A stretch of DNA of 64,000 bases from Symsagittifera roscoffensis (Eukaryota; Xenacoelomorpha; Acoela; Convolutidae), in assembly GCF_963678635.1 (NCBI RefSeq), contig NC_087070.1, positions 54,290,617 through 54,354,616 of the forward strand, given 5' to 3'. Under the pieces are notes generated by a model. That model was not told the origin of the DNA, did not search any database, and saw only the letters and a list, made by a program, of their open reading frames with translations. Numbering within the stretch: position 1 is the first letter of the stretch; every line of letters begins with the position of its first letter. Positions 46,901 through 52,620 of this stretch are shown piece after piece. The position numbers and the translations under genes are program-made.

Positions 46901-49900
46901 TTTTAAGCAAGTTTTGTCTTCATAAGTTTTCACCTAAACTCAACCCAATTTGAGAAAAACGCGTTTCAAATTTCGAGTTTAACGAGTTTTGTCCGGTTAA
47001 TTTAAATCAGCACTGTACTCTTCTTAAGTTCAGTTTATTTCCTTTGTTTAAAGGAAGGCCAATACCACCATCGAACAGCGAAAGTGTAGAGGTCACGAAA
47101 AACGTGATCGGCTTCTAGTTTCGAAACAGGAGTTTACTTTTCAGATTTCCGCAGCGGAATAGAAAATGTACCTATTGATCCAGTTTTCTCAAAATGGGCT
47201 AATTTAATCAAAATTGTCGATCATAAATTGGTTTAGAAATTCGAAGGGCCTTAATGACGCCTATTTTTTTGAATTCGATTTTTTTTTTTTCGAAAAACAA
47301 GTCAGTATTTTTTTTGTTTACTTGCGTTCATTGCCTCTTTTCCAACTGTCTGTTGGCCATGTTTTTGTTTTTGCGACTTATGAGCATCCAATACATTTGG
47401 ATCTATTAGTTGCAGGTTTTTATAGTTGCTTTCCTGAAGTGAAGATGGTATATTCGTAATTTTTGTTTGCTTAAAAATATCTTTTGAAAAGACCTGGTAT
47501 AGTATGTATGATGGAGGTCGTTTTGTGAAAATGCTAAATATCTCTTTTGCTCTGCAGGTATGGAGTTCAAACTGGAGGAGACGGAACTAGACCTGACGTT
47601 AACAGAGAGGTTCCACGGTCACAAGTTCCCAGATGCGTACGAGAGGCTTCTGTGGGATGTTTACTGCGGCAACCAGTCCAGCTTTGTCAGAAGGTGCGCC
47701 TCATAAGTCTTTTTTGTTGAGCAGTTTCAAGTCGAATTTATCACGTAATTTATCATCATTGCTGGTCTAGCTTATATTAAATGTTTTTCTTTTAAATTAA
47801 CTTCCCAAGAAAACTTAGTGCAACAAATTTTGTTTCTGTAAAATTGCTCTTCGTCTTCTGGGCCTTCAGGAACATTCGAATTATTTTGCTAATTTTTGCA
47901 TCTGCCCAACCCTAAATCCGCTCCTGAACAGTTACATTAGTCTCTTTTTTTGTTGAAAACGACGTATTTGGCGATTGGTTGCAATTAGTCGAAAAAGGTA
48001 AAATTTGAAACATATTTTTTCCTCGAGATGAAAAGCTTTTGGAAATCACGACTGCAAGGGGATCAAATTTGTTAATATAACACTCGACGCGTTATATCTT
48101 TAATTTGTGTTACCTGATTTTGGGTGGATGAATCACCCGAATCTTTCCCTGCTGCTGATGATCGGAAAAAAATGTGTTTTAGTGACGAGCTTAGGGAGGC
48201 GTGGAGGATTTTCACACCACTGCTGAATGAAATTGATACTGCAAAGCACAAACCAGTAGACTACATATTCGGAAGGTGAAAAGAACTGCATCTGGTTTTT
48301 TAGAAAAATAAAATTGTGATTAGAAGTTACTTCAAACACAATGATGTCATCAATAGTTACCCCCAGAAAGTTTAGTTTTATCATTTTTAATGTGTTGTCT
48401 TCTCACATCATGTCGCCTTATCCTTATTAAGTGTCAATGAACGAAGTGAAGTCACTTTTTAGGTCGTGTTATTTAAAAAATCCCAAGCTTGAAATTTGTT
48501 TTTTTTTCAGTTTGACTTTTGATGTCTTTACAAGTTCATTTCAAATTAATTTGCTAAATGGAAGGTAAATTGCGCTCCCCTCTTACGTAAGTGTTAAAAA
48601 AACATGGAAAACTTCTAGCTTAAAAAATGGATTTTAATTGTTAGGTTTTGCGGCGGAATAAAAAGTTTAGTTAGTGGTCCAGTTCTCTCTAATTAGGTTA
48701 GTTTTATGTAAATTTTGTCGCTAAAGATTCGTGAATTTAAAGAGCTTTGATGCCCTTTGTATTTTTTCCTACGGAAATCTTTCGAAAGTTGTGAGTATCT
48801 TCTCAGTTTTTTGAGTTCATTAACATTTCTCCAACTGTTTGTTGGCTTAAGAACAATCAATGGTTGATCTATGGTTAGCTTATGGTTAAATACTGTTAAC
48901 CATAAGAGTATTTAACCAAAAGTGACATTTGTTAACTTCTGAAATTTAACCGAATCTATCTATCTATCTATCTATATCTATCTATACTATATTTAAATGC
49001 TAGTGACAGCTATCTCCCATGTTTAAGCTTAAAAGTTTTGCATGTTTAACGAAAGATTTTTTTCATGTTTAATCTATATCGTATATTGCAATGCTTAAGA
49101 AAATTTTTCAATTCGTGTTCCGCTTGGTCATTAATTTTTCAGTAATTTTTTTTCGAGGCCAAATTCTGAATACCTGCTTTTCGAGGTCTGTCTGAATACC
49201 TGCTGTTTCAATTAATATGATTAAGTCTGTCTACCCGTCTCCTAATTTTTAATTTGGTTTTGACGATTTAGTTCAAAATAGTACTACTGTCAAACGGTTG
49301 CCTCCAATCTCTCTGGATTTTCTATCTTTTTTTCCACCTTCTTTTTTCTATCTTTTTTTTGGCATATTTTTCTATCTTTCTTTTCATCATTTTTTCAAAA
49401 TTGTTTCTATTTTTCCTTGCCTTATTGTTGGGTGCTGTCAGGGTACTCTCATGATTTGTGAATCTCGCCATTTGACTGATCATTTCCTTGTAGTTTTTGA
49501 CTTTTTTTGTGATTTTTCAAAAAGTTTTCAGAAAAGTTAACGAATTTTTTTCTTTAAATCTTGAAATTCCCAACCATGTAGTTGGGGGCTATCAGGTTAC
49601 TATCAGTTATTGCGAACCTCGCCTCCAATTTTAACTGCTCAAATCCTTATAGTTTTCGAGATAGGACTTATTTGCATTTTTTTTTTTAATTTCAAAAAAC
49701 TTAAATTAATACTTTTCTTCAAAGTTTGAAATTCCCAACCCTGTGGTTGGGTGCTGTCAGGGTAACCTCAGGAGTTGCAATTCTTGCCTCCAAATATGAC
49801 TGCTCAAATCATGGTAGTTTTCGAGATATGACATTTTTTTGTGATTTTTTCGAAAAATTTTCAGTGAAACCAAACAATTTTTTTTTCTTCAAAATTTGAA

Positions 49901-50571
49901 ATTCCCAACCCTGTAGTTGGGAGCTGTCAGAGTACTCTCAGGATTTGCGAATCTTGCCTCCAAATATGACTACTCAATTCTTTGTAGTTTTTGAGATTCG
50001 ACTTTTTTTTGATTTTTTCAAAAAGTTTTCAAAAAAACCCATAAAATTTTTTTTTTTAATTTTAATTTCCGAACCCTGTAGTGGGAGCTGTCAGAGTACT
50101 CATAGGGGTTTCGAATCTTGCCTCCAAACATGACTGCTCCGATTTCCAAATCCTGGTAGTTTTTGAGATATGAGGATTTCTTTTCTATGATTTTTCAATT
50201 AACCTAGGGAGTTGAAAATTTCCCAGGAGTTGAAAATCTTGCCTCCAAATATGACTACTCAAAATTTTTCGAGATGACGGAAAATAGGAATTAAAAAATT
50301 AATAAAATATCAAATTACCAGCCATGTAATGGGGTGCTGTCAGAGTACACTAAAAGCCTGCAGATGTGGTTTCCAATGTGTGCAGTTTTTCATGAAATGT
50401 CAAAAATTCGAAGCACCGTCAAAAAATTAGCTACTATAAATACAGCTATATCGAAGGTTATGTTTTAGCCGGGGACCGCTTGAATCTGATGAGCTGGAGA
50501 GAAAATATGACATGAAGTTCAGTGGGACCTACACGTACAAACCGTCCCAGCTTTCCAAATCGCAGCTCTGA
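22848..50571 (+). CDS. G6PD: Glucose-6-phosphate dehydrogenase, nine exons, 5' end missing
   Basis: Exons 22848-22953, 27846-28081, 32003-32161, 44471-44690, 44990-45235, 45630-45753, 47558-47693, 48183-48275 and 50469-50571 join with matching phases into 473 codons plus TGA. Animal G6PD has about 515, so roughly 60 N-terminal residues, including the GASGDL NADP-binding loop, are not found. The substrate/catalytic block RIDHYLGKE, the EKPFG motif, GYLDDPTVP and ERLLWDV all align without gaps to animal G6PD. The cytosolic enzyme oxidises glucose 6-phosphate to 6-phosphogluconolactone and makes NADPH, the entry step of the pentose phosphate pathway. Introns range from 299 to 12309 bases and are loaded with mobile DNA. 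No frame break was seen, so the gene is probably functional. Confidence 0.95.
23104..23317. mobile_element. Inverted-repeat MITE with a G-run
   Basis: The left terminus AATATATCGGTTCAAGGTAA and the reverse complement of the right terminus (AATATATTGGACCAAGTTAA) match over about 35 bp, each followed by a C-rich/G-rich block. A run of about 15 G at 23277-23291 sits in the right arm. The interior is about 140 bp with no ORF. Confidence 0.65.
23536..24300. mobile_element. Foldback element cluster (TCTAGGA...CTCGAG family)
   Basis: 23541-23660 (TCTAGGATTTTCTCGAG, long G run, TCGACC-T7-AGGTCGA, CAAATTG) is inverted at 24066-24167 (CAATTTGG..GGTCGACC...CTCGAGAAATTCCTAGATCC). A second piece (CCCTGCCGACCCAAAGGG, then ATTTTGAGATATCCATTTTTGG) at 23820-23880 is inverted at 24176-24240. 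Related single ends occur at 41690, 44140, 54390 and 57500. This looks like non-autonomous DNA-transposon debris inserted into itself. Confidence 0.7.
24712..25290 (+). mobile_element. Family E hairpin/tRNA-like element, diverged copy
   Basis: Head words CACTAGCGTCAGCTCAGTG and TATTATTAAGAAG...TCTAATC match other copies (22000, 32280, 51245). The tRNA-like core at 25185-25240 reads GGTGAGACTCCAATACTCGAGG. The terminal hairpin is not preserved. Confidence 0.45.
26945..27150 (+). mobile_element. tRNA-derived SINE with tandem A-box-like head
   Basis: CTTGGTCTGGAGGTAGTGC is repeated about three times (26950-27020), followed by GGTTCGAGTC (27030), a near-perfect pol III B box, and a T-rich tail. 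The tail GTCGGCTTAGTTGCCACA matches 41070-41090, where another B-box-bearing copy lies. It would be transcribed by pol III and moved by a partner LINE. Confidence 0.65.
27846..28081 (+). CDS. G6PD: G6PD exon (DDFFASSSY segment)
   Basis: Acceptor TTCAG|AGC and donor CCCAA|GTTAGT. Reads [17 protein letters not shown] and ends [13 protein letters not shown]...CCMAPK, matching the animal EDFFARNSYVAGQYDD and FYLALPPTVYEAV segments. Ends in phase 2, completing Lys with the first G of the next exon. Confidence 0.95.
28180..29130. repeat. Degenerate tandem repeat family B, intronic copy
   Basis: Same ordered phrases as 12420-13640: CTGCATAAGCAGGCATGCCC, AAAACGTATGGCTTCCAG, TTTATGACCGTTTTTGG, AACTGCCCTAGAGATCGG. 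Four to five diverged units of about 170 bp. Confidence 0.55.
29139..30442 (+). mobile_element. Helitron-like (HINE-type) element H3
   Basis: Starts TCTCAATATATTATATATTT, with the same head as H1 (TTTGAATGCGGACT.CGCTATCTC, then TTGCAATGGTTAAG). Carries about five monomers of roughly 165 bp (29325-30110). Ends with the perfect hairpin GCACC-GGA-GGTGC (30418-30430) and CTAG (30439-30442) followed by T. This is the cleanest 3' end of the family in the window and lies inside a G6PD intron in the sense direction. No transposase ORF. Confidence 0.7.
31240..31265. repeat. Hairpin end of family E (ATGCGAAG...CTTCGCAT)
   Basis: ATGCGAAG-CTTCG-CTTCGCAT forms an eight-base-arm stem-loop followed by CTGTG, as at other family E ends (21479, 22283, 40504, 40863, 52031). 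Confidence 0.55.
31550..31830. repeat. Dispersed repeat family C copy
   Basis: AAGGAAGGCAAGCTCC.TCTATCGAA, CACAAAACGTGATCGACTTTTAG, CAGATTTCCGAGCGGAA and TGATCCAGTTTTCTCAA match 47040-47370 closely. Confidence 0.6.
32003..32161 (+). CDS. G6PD: G6PD exon with active-site RIDHYLGKE
   Basis: Acceptor CCATAG|GGG and donor AAG|GTAAGC. Reads [19 protein letters not shown], then [21 protein letters not shown], ending [15 protein letters not shown] contains the lysine and histidine of the G6P-binding catalytic site. The phases on both sides fit the neighbours (G completing Lys; AG of Arg completed by the next exon). Confidence 0.97.
32277..32370 (+). repeat. Family E head fragment
   Basis: ACACAAGCGAAGCGTGGTGT, then ATTATTACGAAG, TTTCACCTGAGTCGC and AAATAAAAGTGCTCATTTGG match heads at 22000 and 51245. 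No tRNA-like core follows. Confidence 0.5.
32590..33530. repeat. Degenerate tandem repeat family B, second intronic copy
   Basis: Units carry ACTACCCTGCCAAATCGGAT, GGTTTAACCG, AAGCGGTTATGC and AATTATGG-type words in the family order, with heavy divergence. Confidence 0.5.
35180..36355 (-). CDS. Reverse transcriptase domain of RE2 (CR1/L2-like)
   Basis: An open frame of 391 codons, starting within the RT domain. Motifs in order: [13 protein letters not shown] (block 2), [12 protein letters not shown] (block A), [20 protein letters not shown] (block B), YADDTTLL (block C, catalytic Asp pair), FLGVNID (thumb border). The N-terminal RT part ([20 protein letters not shown]) is encoded by the duplicated segments to its right, so the RT is complete in content but broken at 36449. 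Function in life: target-primed reverse transcription. The frame is well preserved, implying a fairly young copy. Confidence 0.88.
   Translation of the reverse strand: MFEKIFSSQIHEFLANSNILNPKQFGFRPRYSTNDALLYTTEKIRFHLDKNNIAAAAFLDLSKAFDSLSHSVLERKLSHIGFEQSATTLIKSFLENRQQLTIVNGEHSDWHKLEQGVPKGTVLGPLLFNLYVNDLPQTIDKSCTLVQYADDTTLLSFHSDPETATKSIENNFNKILLYFHLNRLMINVDKTQFIVFSAPSKKKLTENLSLKVGNYQVNLTETVKFLGVNIDISLTFVNKILQKMATAIQTIKCIRDEIPLRTRILLLNTLVLSHLHYPCMLLNGCTQDNIEKLEKQIKWGIRIKMNISKRDSVTLLRKQHKIPTARNIIEYRSAHYLHRLCRNDAPAFTHIRFPNSEFRYNHRTGTLLFPLTCKTDFLRKSFFLIYINQKP
36362..38760 (-). repeat. Scrambled, partly in-frame duplications of RE2 endonuclease and RT segments
   Basis: A 306-bp unit starting GGTTCTGCTACAATAG is present at 37628, 37934 and (partial) 38240, so the period is exactly 306 bases, 102 codons. 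An RT-start segment (GAGTGGGTGTAATAG...) occurs at 36362, 36669 and 38346. An endonuclease segment occurs at 36515, 37579 and 38719. A 62-bp RT piece from 36027 recurs at 36448. A linker present at about 37003-37535 is missing from the second context at about 38675. Despite at least five joins, a single 599-codon minus frame (38466-36667) stays open. Confidence 0.9.
38623..39513 (-). CDS. RE2 ORF2 N-terminus: 2A-like motif and APE endonuclease
   Basis: A 296-codon frame starting [17 protein letters not shown], followed by [41 protein letters not shown] and [11 protein letters not shown], which are the metal- and DNA-binding blocks of apurinic-type endonucleases of CR1/L2 elements. The C-terminal SDH-like block is disturbed by the rearrangement (the frame jumps at about 38675 into RT-linker sequence). 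It would nick the target site for retrotransposition. Confidence 0.85.
   Translation of the reverse strand: MLEILLLQWDIEVNPGPALSYEILANKAKEHHNFIKYITLNCRSIKNKHMEIRFLSERVDSNTIIGLTETWLDETCDHKTYSFCKTTHEIFRCDRNKKCTGQHAGGGTLLLIPKKFNPKIREDLNYLRPSHFEGLWVEYSPIVSKKSKRQIIAIAYNPHKQFKEIFIEDTLKGIDYAASEARDVTILGDFNINYLNKHEAKFLSDSIKPYNLSITNKSIPTYNSKNSQSILDNIITTKSLCKETIVAEPPINTEHLITMCISKLKRFEKAIPIRTFRFNADPPIDVPTEYSVHSNK
39463..39486 (-). other. Exact 2A-type motif DIEVNPGP in RE2 ORF2
   Basis: Residues 10-17 of ORF2 are D-I-E-V-N-P-G-P, matching the D-x-E-x-N-P-G-P ribosome-skipping consensus, directly after a Leu-rich run and a Trp. N-terminal 2A-like peptides in non-LTR elements are known, and some act as translational recoding or signal-like sequences. 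Activity here is inferred from the motif only. Confidence 0.85.
39784..40335 (-). pseudogene. RE2 ORF1 remnant with SGNH/esterase-like C-terminal domain
   Basis: In minus frames: [20 protein letters not shown], then [31 protein letters not shown], then after a frame shift in an A-run VPIYDKIVS and [17 protein letters not shown]. The order GTN(D/S), P.R-like, N.LI..., HLN-like ...L is that of the esterase (SGNH) domain in ORF1 of CR1/L2-type elements. A single A-run frameshift near 40097 breaks it, and the N-terminus is absent. Confidence 0.7.
40490..40900 (+). mobile_element. Family E fragments with two hairpin ends
   Basis: TATCGCAAGTGGTGCGAAGC-TCAA-CTTCGCCCCTGTG (40492-40527) and GTGTTTGCAAAGTGCAGC.TTCGCCTCTGTG (40857-40888) are two family E 3' ends. 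Between them, 40585-40655 carries a tRNA-like core (GACGTGAGACTCTTAATC ... ATATTCGAATCAGG). This is the second end-plus-core arrangement of the family. Confidence 0.55.
40905..41110 (+). mobile_element. tRNA-derived SINE, second copy
   Basis: GAGTTCGAATCCTGCC (about 40960-40976) is a perfect B-box-like TpsiC arm. The tail GTCGGCTAAGTTGCCACAGCG (split here at 41070) is shared with 27095-27115. The A-box region is weak. Confidence 0.6.
41613..42503 (+). pseudogene. RE3 reverse transcriptase, first frame
   Basis: RE3 coding starts at 41769; the codons before it are host-flank read-through. Motifs: [33 protein letters not shown] (block A), [13 protein letters not shown] (block B), [10 protein letters not shown] (catalytic block C). 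The frame ends at 42503, but the RT thumb continues in another frame (42500-43137: [32 protein letters not shown]), so there is at least one frameshift between 42430 and 42500. Inactive. Confidence 0.88.
41660..41768. repeat. Left half of a TCGAG-type DNA repeat split by RE3
   Basis: CTCGAGGGAG and GATCATACC-proximal sequence match the family at 23541. The continuation (TTGATTTTCCGAGC...) is found after RE3 at 44140. Ends with the left target-site duplicate. Confidence 0.6.
42172..43137 (+). pseudogene. RE3 reverse transcriptase thumb/connection, second frame
   Basis: The meaningful part begins at about 42480 ([20 protein letters not shown]) and runs through FLGLKLD and [16 protein letters not shown] to the TAA at 43135-43137. 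This is the post-RT region seen in I/R1/LOA-like elements before RNase H. The upstream part of this frame (42172-42470) is a shadow of the RT frame. Confidence 0.75.
43201..44091 (+). CDS. RE3 RNase H domain and C-terminal zinc knuckle
   Basis: Open for 296 codons. [20 protein letters not shown] (first catalytic Asp), [14 protein letters not shown] (Glu), [12 protein letters not shown] (Asp) and [20 protein letters not shown] (His/Asp) form a complete RNase H type 1 active site. The C-terminus has [17 protein letters not shown] and [18 protein letters not shown], a Cys-His knuckle typical of I/Jockey-superfamily elements. It would remove template RNA after reverse transcription. It is separated from the RT by a stop/frameshift at 43137-43200. 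Confidence 0.9.
   Translation: MADRDIKKEKCDSQVSITNDLLDYLTKDDIEIWTDGSVQEGNQNGGGAAIITTKLTSTTLKSAAGAVASSYEAEMEAIKIALEYVSTLGQEHGTSVRIMTDSLSSLSELATGPEGQDTNCGITIWKAVEKIGRCTFVWVPAHCGLEGNECADVAAGEATHLAQDIRPLTLNTAKAVIKKERRLKDKRYLQNWATTMKNRPKKFLNRWEEVTWNQLRTGHSSLSRADLARFGAIEDPGCLDCGEPDTVNHILSCQRGAHIRHELTGRDDDMESLFNNPGYLFTYLRRMGRAHISAEH
44120..44370. repeat. Right half of the DNA repeat split by RE3
   Basis: Begins with the right target duplicate, then TTGATTTTCCGAGCTATCCC, which matches 23638-23660 (GATTTTCCGAGCCCTCATAA). Ends TATTCCGCCCCTAGC, the inverse of the TCTAGGGGCGGA-type terminus. So the interrupted element is about 360 bp without RE3. Confidence 0.65.
44471..44690 (+). CDS. G6PD: G6PD exon (FGPIWNN ... 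DVMQNHMVQ)
   Basis: Acceptor TTTTGTAG|G and donor GAG AAG|GTAATT. Contains [38 protein letters not shown] and [19 protein letters not shown], matching animal G6PD without gaps. [16 protein letters not shown] is among the most conserved parts of the dimer-forming beta+alpha domain. Confidence 0.98.
44990..45235 (+). CDS. G6PD: G6PD exon (GYLDDPTVP)
   Basis: Acceptor TTTTATAG|G and donor GCAGAG|GTGAGT; exactly 82 codons, phase 0 at both ends. Reads [20 protein letters not shown], then [19 protein letters not shown] and [15 protein letters not shown]. The preceding intron is only 299 bp. Confidence 0.98.
45630..45753 (+). CDS. G6PD: G6PD exon ending in an apparent GC donor
   Basis: Acceptor AATTTAG|ATC. 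Reads [20 protein letters not shown], then [19 protein letters not shown] and IPG. The only join that keeps phase with the next exon (G|GTATGGAG giving PGMEF) leaves CCAG|GCATGT as the donor, a GC-AG intron with a good flanking consensus. Confidence 0.95.
46002..46104. repeat. Small inverted-repeat element (foldback of about 100 bp)
   Basis: AGAACATAGTTGAAAGATG at the left is mirrored by CATCTTCAACTATGTTCTT at the right. Inside, CCCGAGTG and TGCCCGAG words repeat (46022, 46059, 46079). A tiny MITE in the G6PD intron between exons 45630-45753 and 47558-47693. Confidence 0.7.
46283..47015. mobile_element. Foldback MITE with 308-bp arms and TA target duplication (Tc1/mariner-like)
   Basis: The left arm 46283-46590 is the near-exact reverse complement of 46708-47015, with a 117-bp AT-rich loop. 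The ends read TA|CAGTGCTGATTT and AAATCAGCACTG|TA. A CAGT start plus TA duplication is the Tc1/mariner signature. No transposase. Relatives lie at 17785-18334 and 52117-about 52620. Transcribed through G6PD pre-mRNA it would form a very long RNA hairpin. Confidence 0.88.
47040..47370. repeat. Dispersed repeat family C copy
   Basis: AAAGGAAGGCCAATACC, GAGGTCACGAAAAACGTGATC, CAGATTTCCGCAGCGGAAT and GATCCAGTTTTCTCAAAATG are shared with 31550-31830 and, more weakly, 13780, 21560 and 48560. Confidence 0.6.
47558..47693 (+). CDS. G6PD: G6PD exon ([13 protein letters not shown])
   Basis: Acceptor CTCTGCAG|GT and donor AGAAG|GTGCGC. Reads [20 protein letters not shown], then [20 protein letters not shown] and [15 protein letters not shown] is an invariant structural stretch of G6PD. 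Confidence 0.97.
48183..48275 (+). CDS. G6PD: G6PD exon ([14 protein letters not shown])
   Basis: Acceptor TGTTTTAG|T and donor GGAAG|GTGAAA. Reads [19 protein letters not shown], then [19 protein letters not shown] is a conserved C-terminal segment near the structural NADP site of animal enzymes. Confidence 0.97.
48560..48870. repeat. Dispersed repeat family C copy
   Basis: AATTTGCTAAATGGAAGGTAA, GGTTTTGCGGCGGAATAA and TGGTCCAGTTCTCTC match other copies at reduced identity. Confidence 0.5.
48957..48990. repeat. (TATC)n microsatellite at the H4 left end
   Basis: Seven or more TCTA/TATC units run directly into the TCTATACTAT start of H4, so the exact left border of H4 is ambiguous by a few units. 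Confidence 0.85.
48981..50425 (+). mobile_element. Helitron-like (HINE-type) element H4 with 165-bp monomers
   Basis: Starts A|TCTATACTATATTTAAATG. The head words match H1 and H3 (TTTAAGCTTAAAAG..., TATCGTATATTGCAATG). Five clear monomers start GTTGGG(G/T)GCTGTCAG at about 49431, 49581, 49745, 49915 and 50081 (spacing 150-170). The right end keeps GAAGCACCG but lacks a clean hairpin/CTAG. It fills most of the last G6PD intron and stops about 45 bp before the final acceptor. Confidence 0.65.
50469..50571 (+). CDS. G6PD: G6PD terminal exon with TGA stop
   Basis: Acceptor TGTTTTAG|C completes Ser. Reads [20 protein letters not shown], then [13 protein letters not shown] and TGA 50569-50571. RGP.E.DEL and the Gly-Thr-Tyr-x-Tyr/Trp end match animal G6PD C-termini, with about five extra residues here. 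Confidence 0.97.
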
Positions 50572-50720
50572 CTTGAAACTCCTCAATTGAAACTTTGAGT
50601 TATCAATCAGATATTACTTATTGAGTTTGTCTCGGTTGTTTGAAACATCGGCTATTTTACAATTCCATTGAAAAGTCGTGTCGTATTTTTTTTTTGAATT
50701 TTGATTGCCAAAAAGATGTT

Positions 50721-50726
50721 AATAAA
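50721..50726 (+). terminator. G6PD: Candidate G6PD poly(A) signal AATAAA
   Basis: First AATAAA after the stop codon, 150 bases downstream. Further AATAAA words occur near 50868 and 50901, so alternative ends are possible. Confidence 0.5.
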
Positions 50727-51244
50727 GAGTGACAGGAACTAGATAGTGTTATAAAATTGGTCGAGTTGGTTCCTCTGGATGAAATTTAGTTTGTTTGCCT
50801 GTAAAGATAATTCGTAAACTTATATTTCTATTGGCCGTCCTTGAATTTAATAATTTTCCTAAAATAAATCAAGTTGATTCCTTCGATTAGTTGTTTATAT
50901 GAAATAAAATTGTTTGAAAATGCAATTTTTTTTCAAAAAGAATATTTGTTCTTTAATACGACGCCGAATACTTAAGAACACCCTTGCGAAGAACAAAAAC
51001 TGTATACACACGCGGAGCGTAGGGCCAAATTACAGTATCCCTCTGTTTTTTCCAACATAAGTCGGCAATAATAGTGCTCGTTTATTTGGTGGCACTTTTG
51101 CAACGATAACCTTATATCTGGTTTTACTTCTAGATGTCGCAATTATGAGGATGTATGAATCTTGATCTCCAGCTCAGGGTTTGAATTCTGGCATGTGTTA
51201 GTTTCATCTTTTCTCTCGGCCTTTTCCATTCCTTTACTCTAGCG

Positions 51245-51790
51245 ATCGTAGTGTATTAGCACGCACCTTCTTTTTTCTAACCTAACTCGCAAATAAAAGT
51301 GCTAATTTAGTGGCATTTGCCATAATCACGATCTGTAAAATTGGAAACTTCAAAGCATCTGTGCTCTATTCGTGGCTAGTGTTTATGAACAGTCAGGTGT
51401 CCGTGGGTGTAGGGCGACCATTCGTTACAGGCAACAATTCGTCACAGACGACAAGTCGCCACAAGGCATTGGCAAGTAGAATACGCTTGATCCACAGCGC
51501 TTATATCCGGCACGAGGGGAATATTGCGCGTGAATCAGTGTTCCCCGCTTAATCTGTTAGGAATGGTCTCTTGTTACGATTTGTCTCCTCACGGTCTTTG
51601 GCTTAGGGGTAGTGCGTGTGACCCAAAATACCTTGGTCGCAGGATCAAATCAGATACGTAGCCGATTTTTGACTAATTCGAGGCTTATTTCTATTTTTTC
51701 TTATTTCATTTTAAAGTGCTGCCTTTAAAATCGTGGTCTCGATAACCGCAGCTTTGTCTCTTTGTTCAAAGTTTCTAGTTTTGTAATTAT
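51245..51790 (+). mobile_element. Family E element interrupted by a 17-bp-repeat element
   Basis: The head GTAGTGTATTAGCACGCACC, AACTCGCAAATAAAAGTGC and GCTCTATTCGTGGCTAGTG aligns with 22010-22130. The tRNA-like core (GGCTTAGGGGTAGTGCGTGT; GGTCGCAGGATCAAATC) is at 51600-51650. Between them, about 51405-51580 is foreign and contains 17-bp repeats. This supports the head and the tRNA-like core belonging to one element. Confidence 0.55.
51412..51464. repeat. 17-bp minisatellite (GCGACAATTCGTCACAG-like), three units
   Basis: Three diverged 17-bp units of the pattern (G/A)CGAC-A-TTCGT-ACAG in tandem. The same unit type is found three times at 53944-53996. Confidence 0.7.
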
Positions 51791-52116
51791 TTTACAGAAT
51801 GCTCGATATTATGTTGTAATTTATGAAGAGCAAATATGTTGAGAACAGTAGTTAGTTCACCATGCAATTTTTCATAGCAATATGACAACGTTAAAATTCT
51901 TTTTCAAACCTGAATCTGACAACGTTGAAATTTTTTTTCAAACATCAAATATGCATGAAAGTGAAAAACAGCTCTTTCTTTCTCTTGTTGACGTTTTAGA
52001 GCTTAATTTTGTCGTTCATTTTTGTTTGTTTGCGAAGTTGCAGCTTAGCCTGTGTTAGAATGTAGAGAAGGGCATAGAAAAAGACTATTTTGAAACGCTG
52101 AAGCTTTATCAAAGTA

Positions 52117-52620
52117 CAGTGTTGATTTAAATTAAACTGACGAAACGAACAAAATGGGAAATTCAAATGTGTTTTTTCTCTAGACGCATAGGTTGAAATA
52201 AGTCAAAAAGTAACGAGAACAAAAGTTTCGCCAAGAATCATAAAGTGTTATTTGTTTTTCGAAAATCGCAAACAAAATTTAAATTCAAGAATGGGTTTTG
52301 CTCCTTGAGTTCATACAAAAACTGCGCTGAAATACGGGGTCAACCGACTAACCGTTTACACCAAAAGCGTTTTAATTTTGTTGAGGGAAGTTTTGGAGAT
52401 ATAACTTGTTGGGTTACACGAGAGATTTGTTTTGCTATAATTTGCCCAGCGATTTAGCATGCAGCTGAAGCGCAATTCTTGATTAAACAAGGAACAACAA
52501 ATGACAAGTTTCTGGATTAAACTTTGGCTCCGAATTTTGGAAAATAATTTGCATCATGTTATTTTTACCAAGTTCTAAGCAATTTTTGTTTTCATCACCT
52601 TCTCTGATGTCAATTCACTC
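52117..52620. mobile_element. Decayed relative of the TA-flanked foldback MITE, copy 3
   Basis: Starts TA|CAGTGTTGATTTAAATTAA, then CGAAACGAACAAAATGGGAA and later TTGTTGGGTTACACGAGAG and CGCAATTCTTGATTAA, in the order of the intact copy. The right terminus is eroded. Confidence 0.65.
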
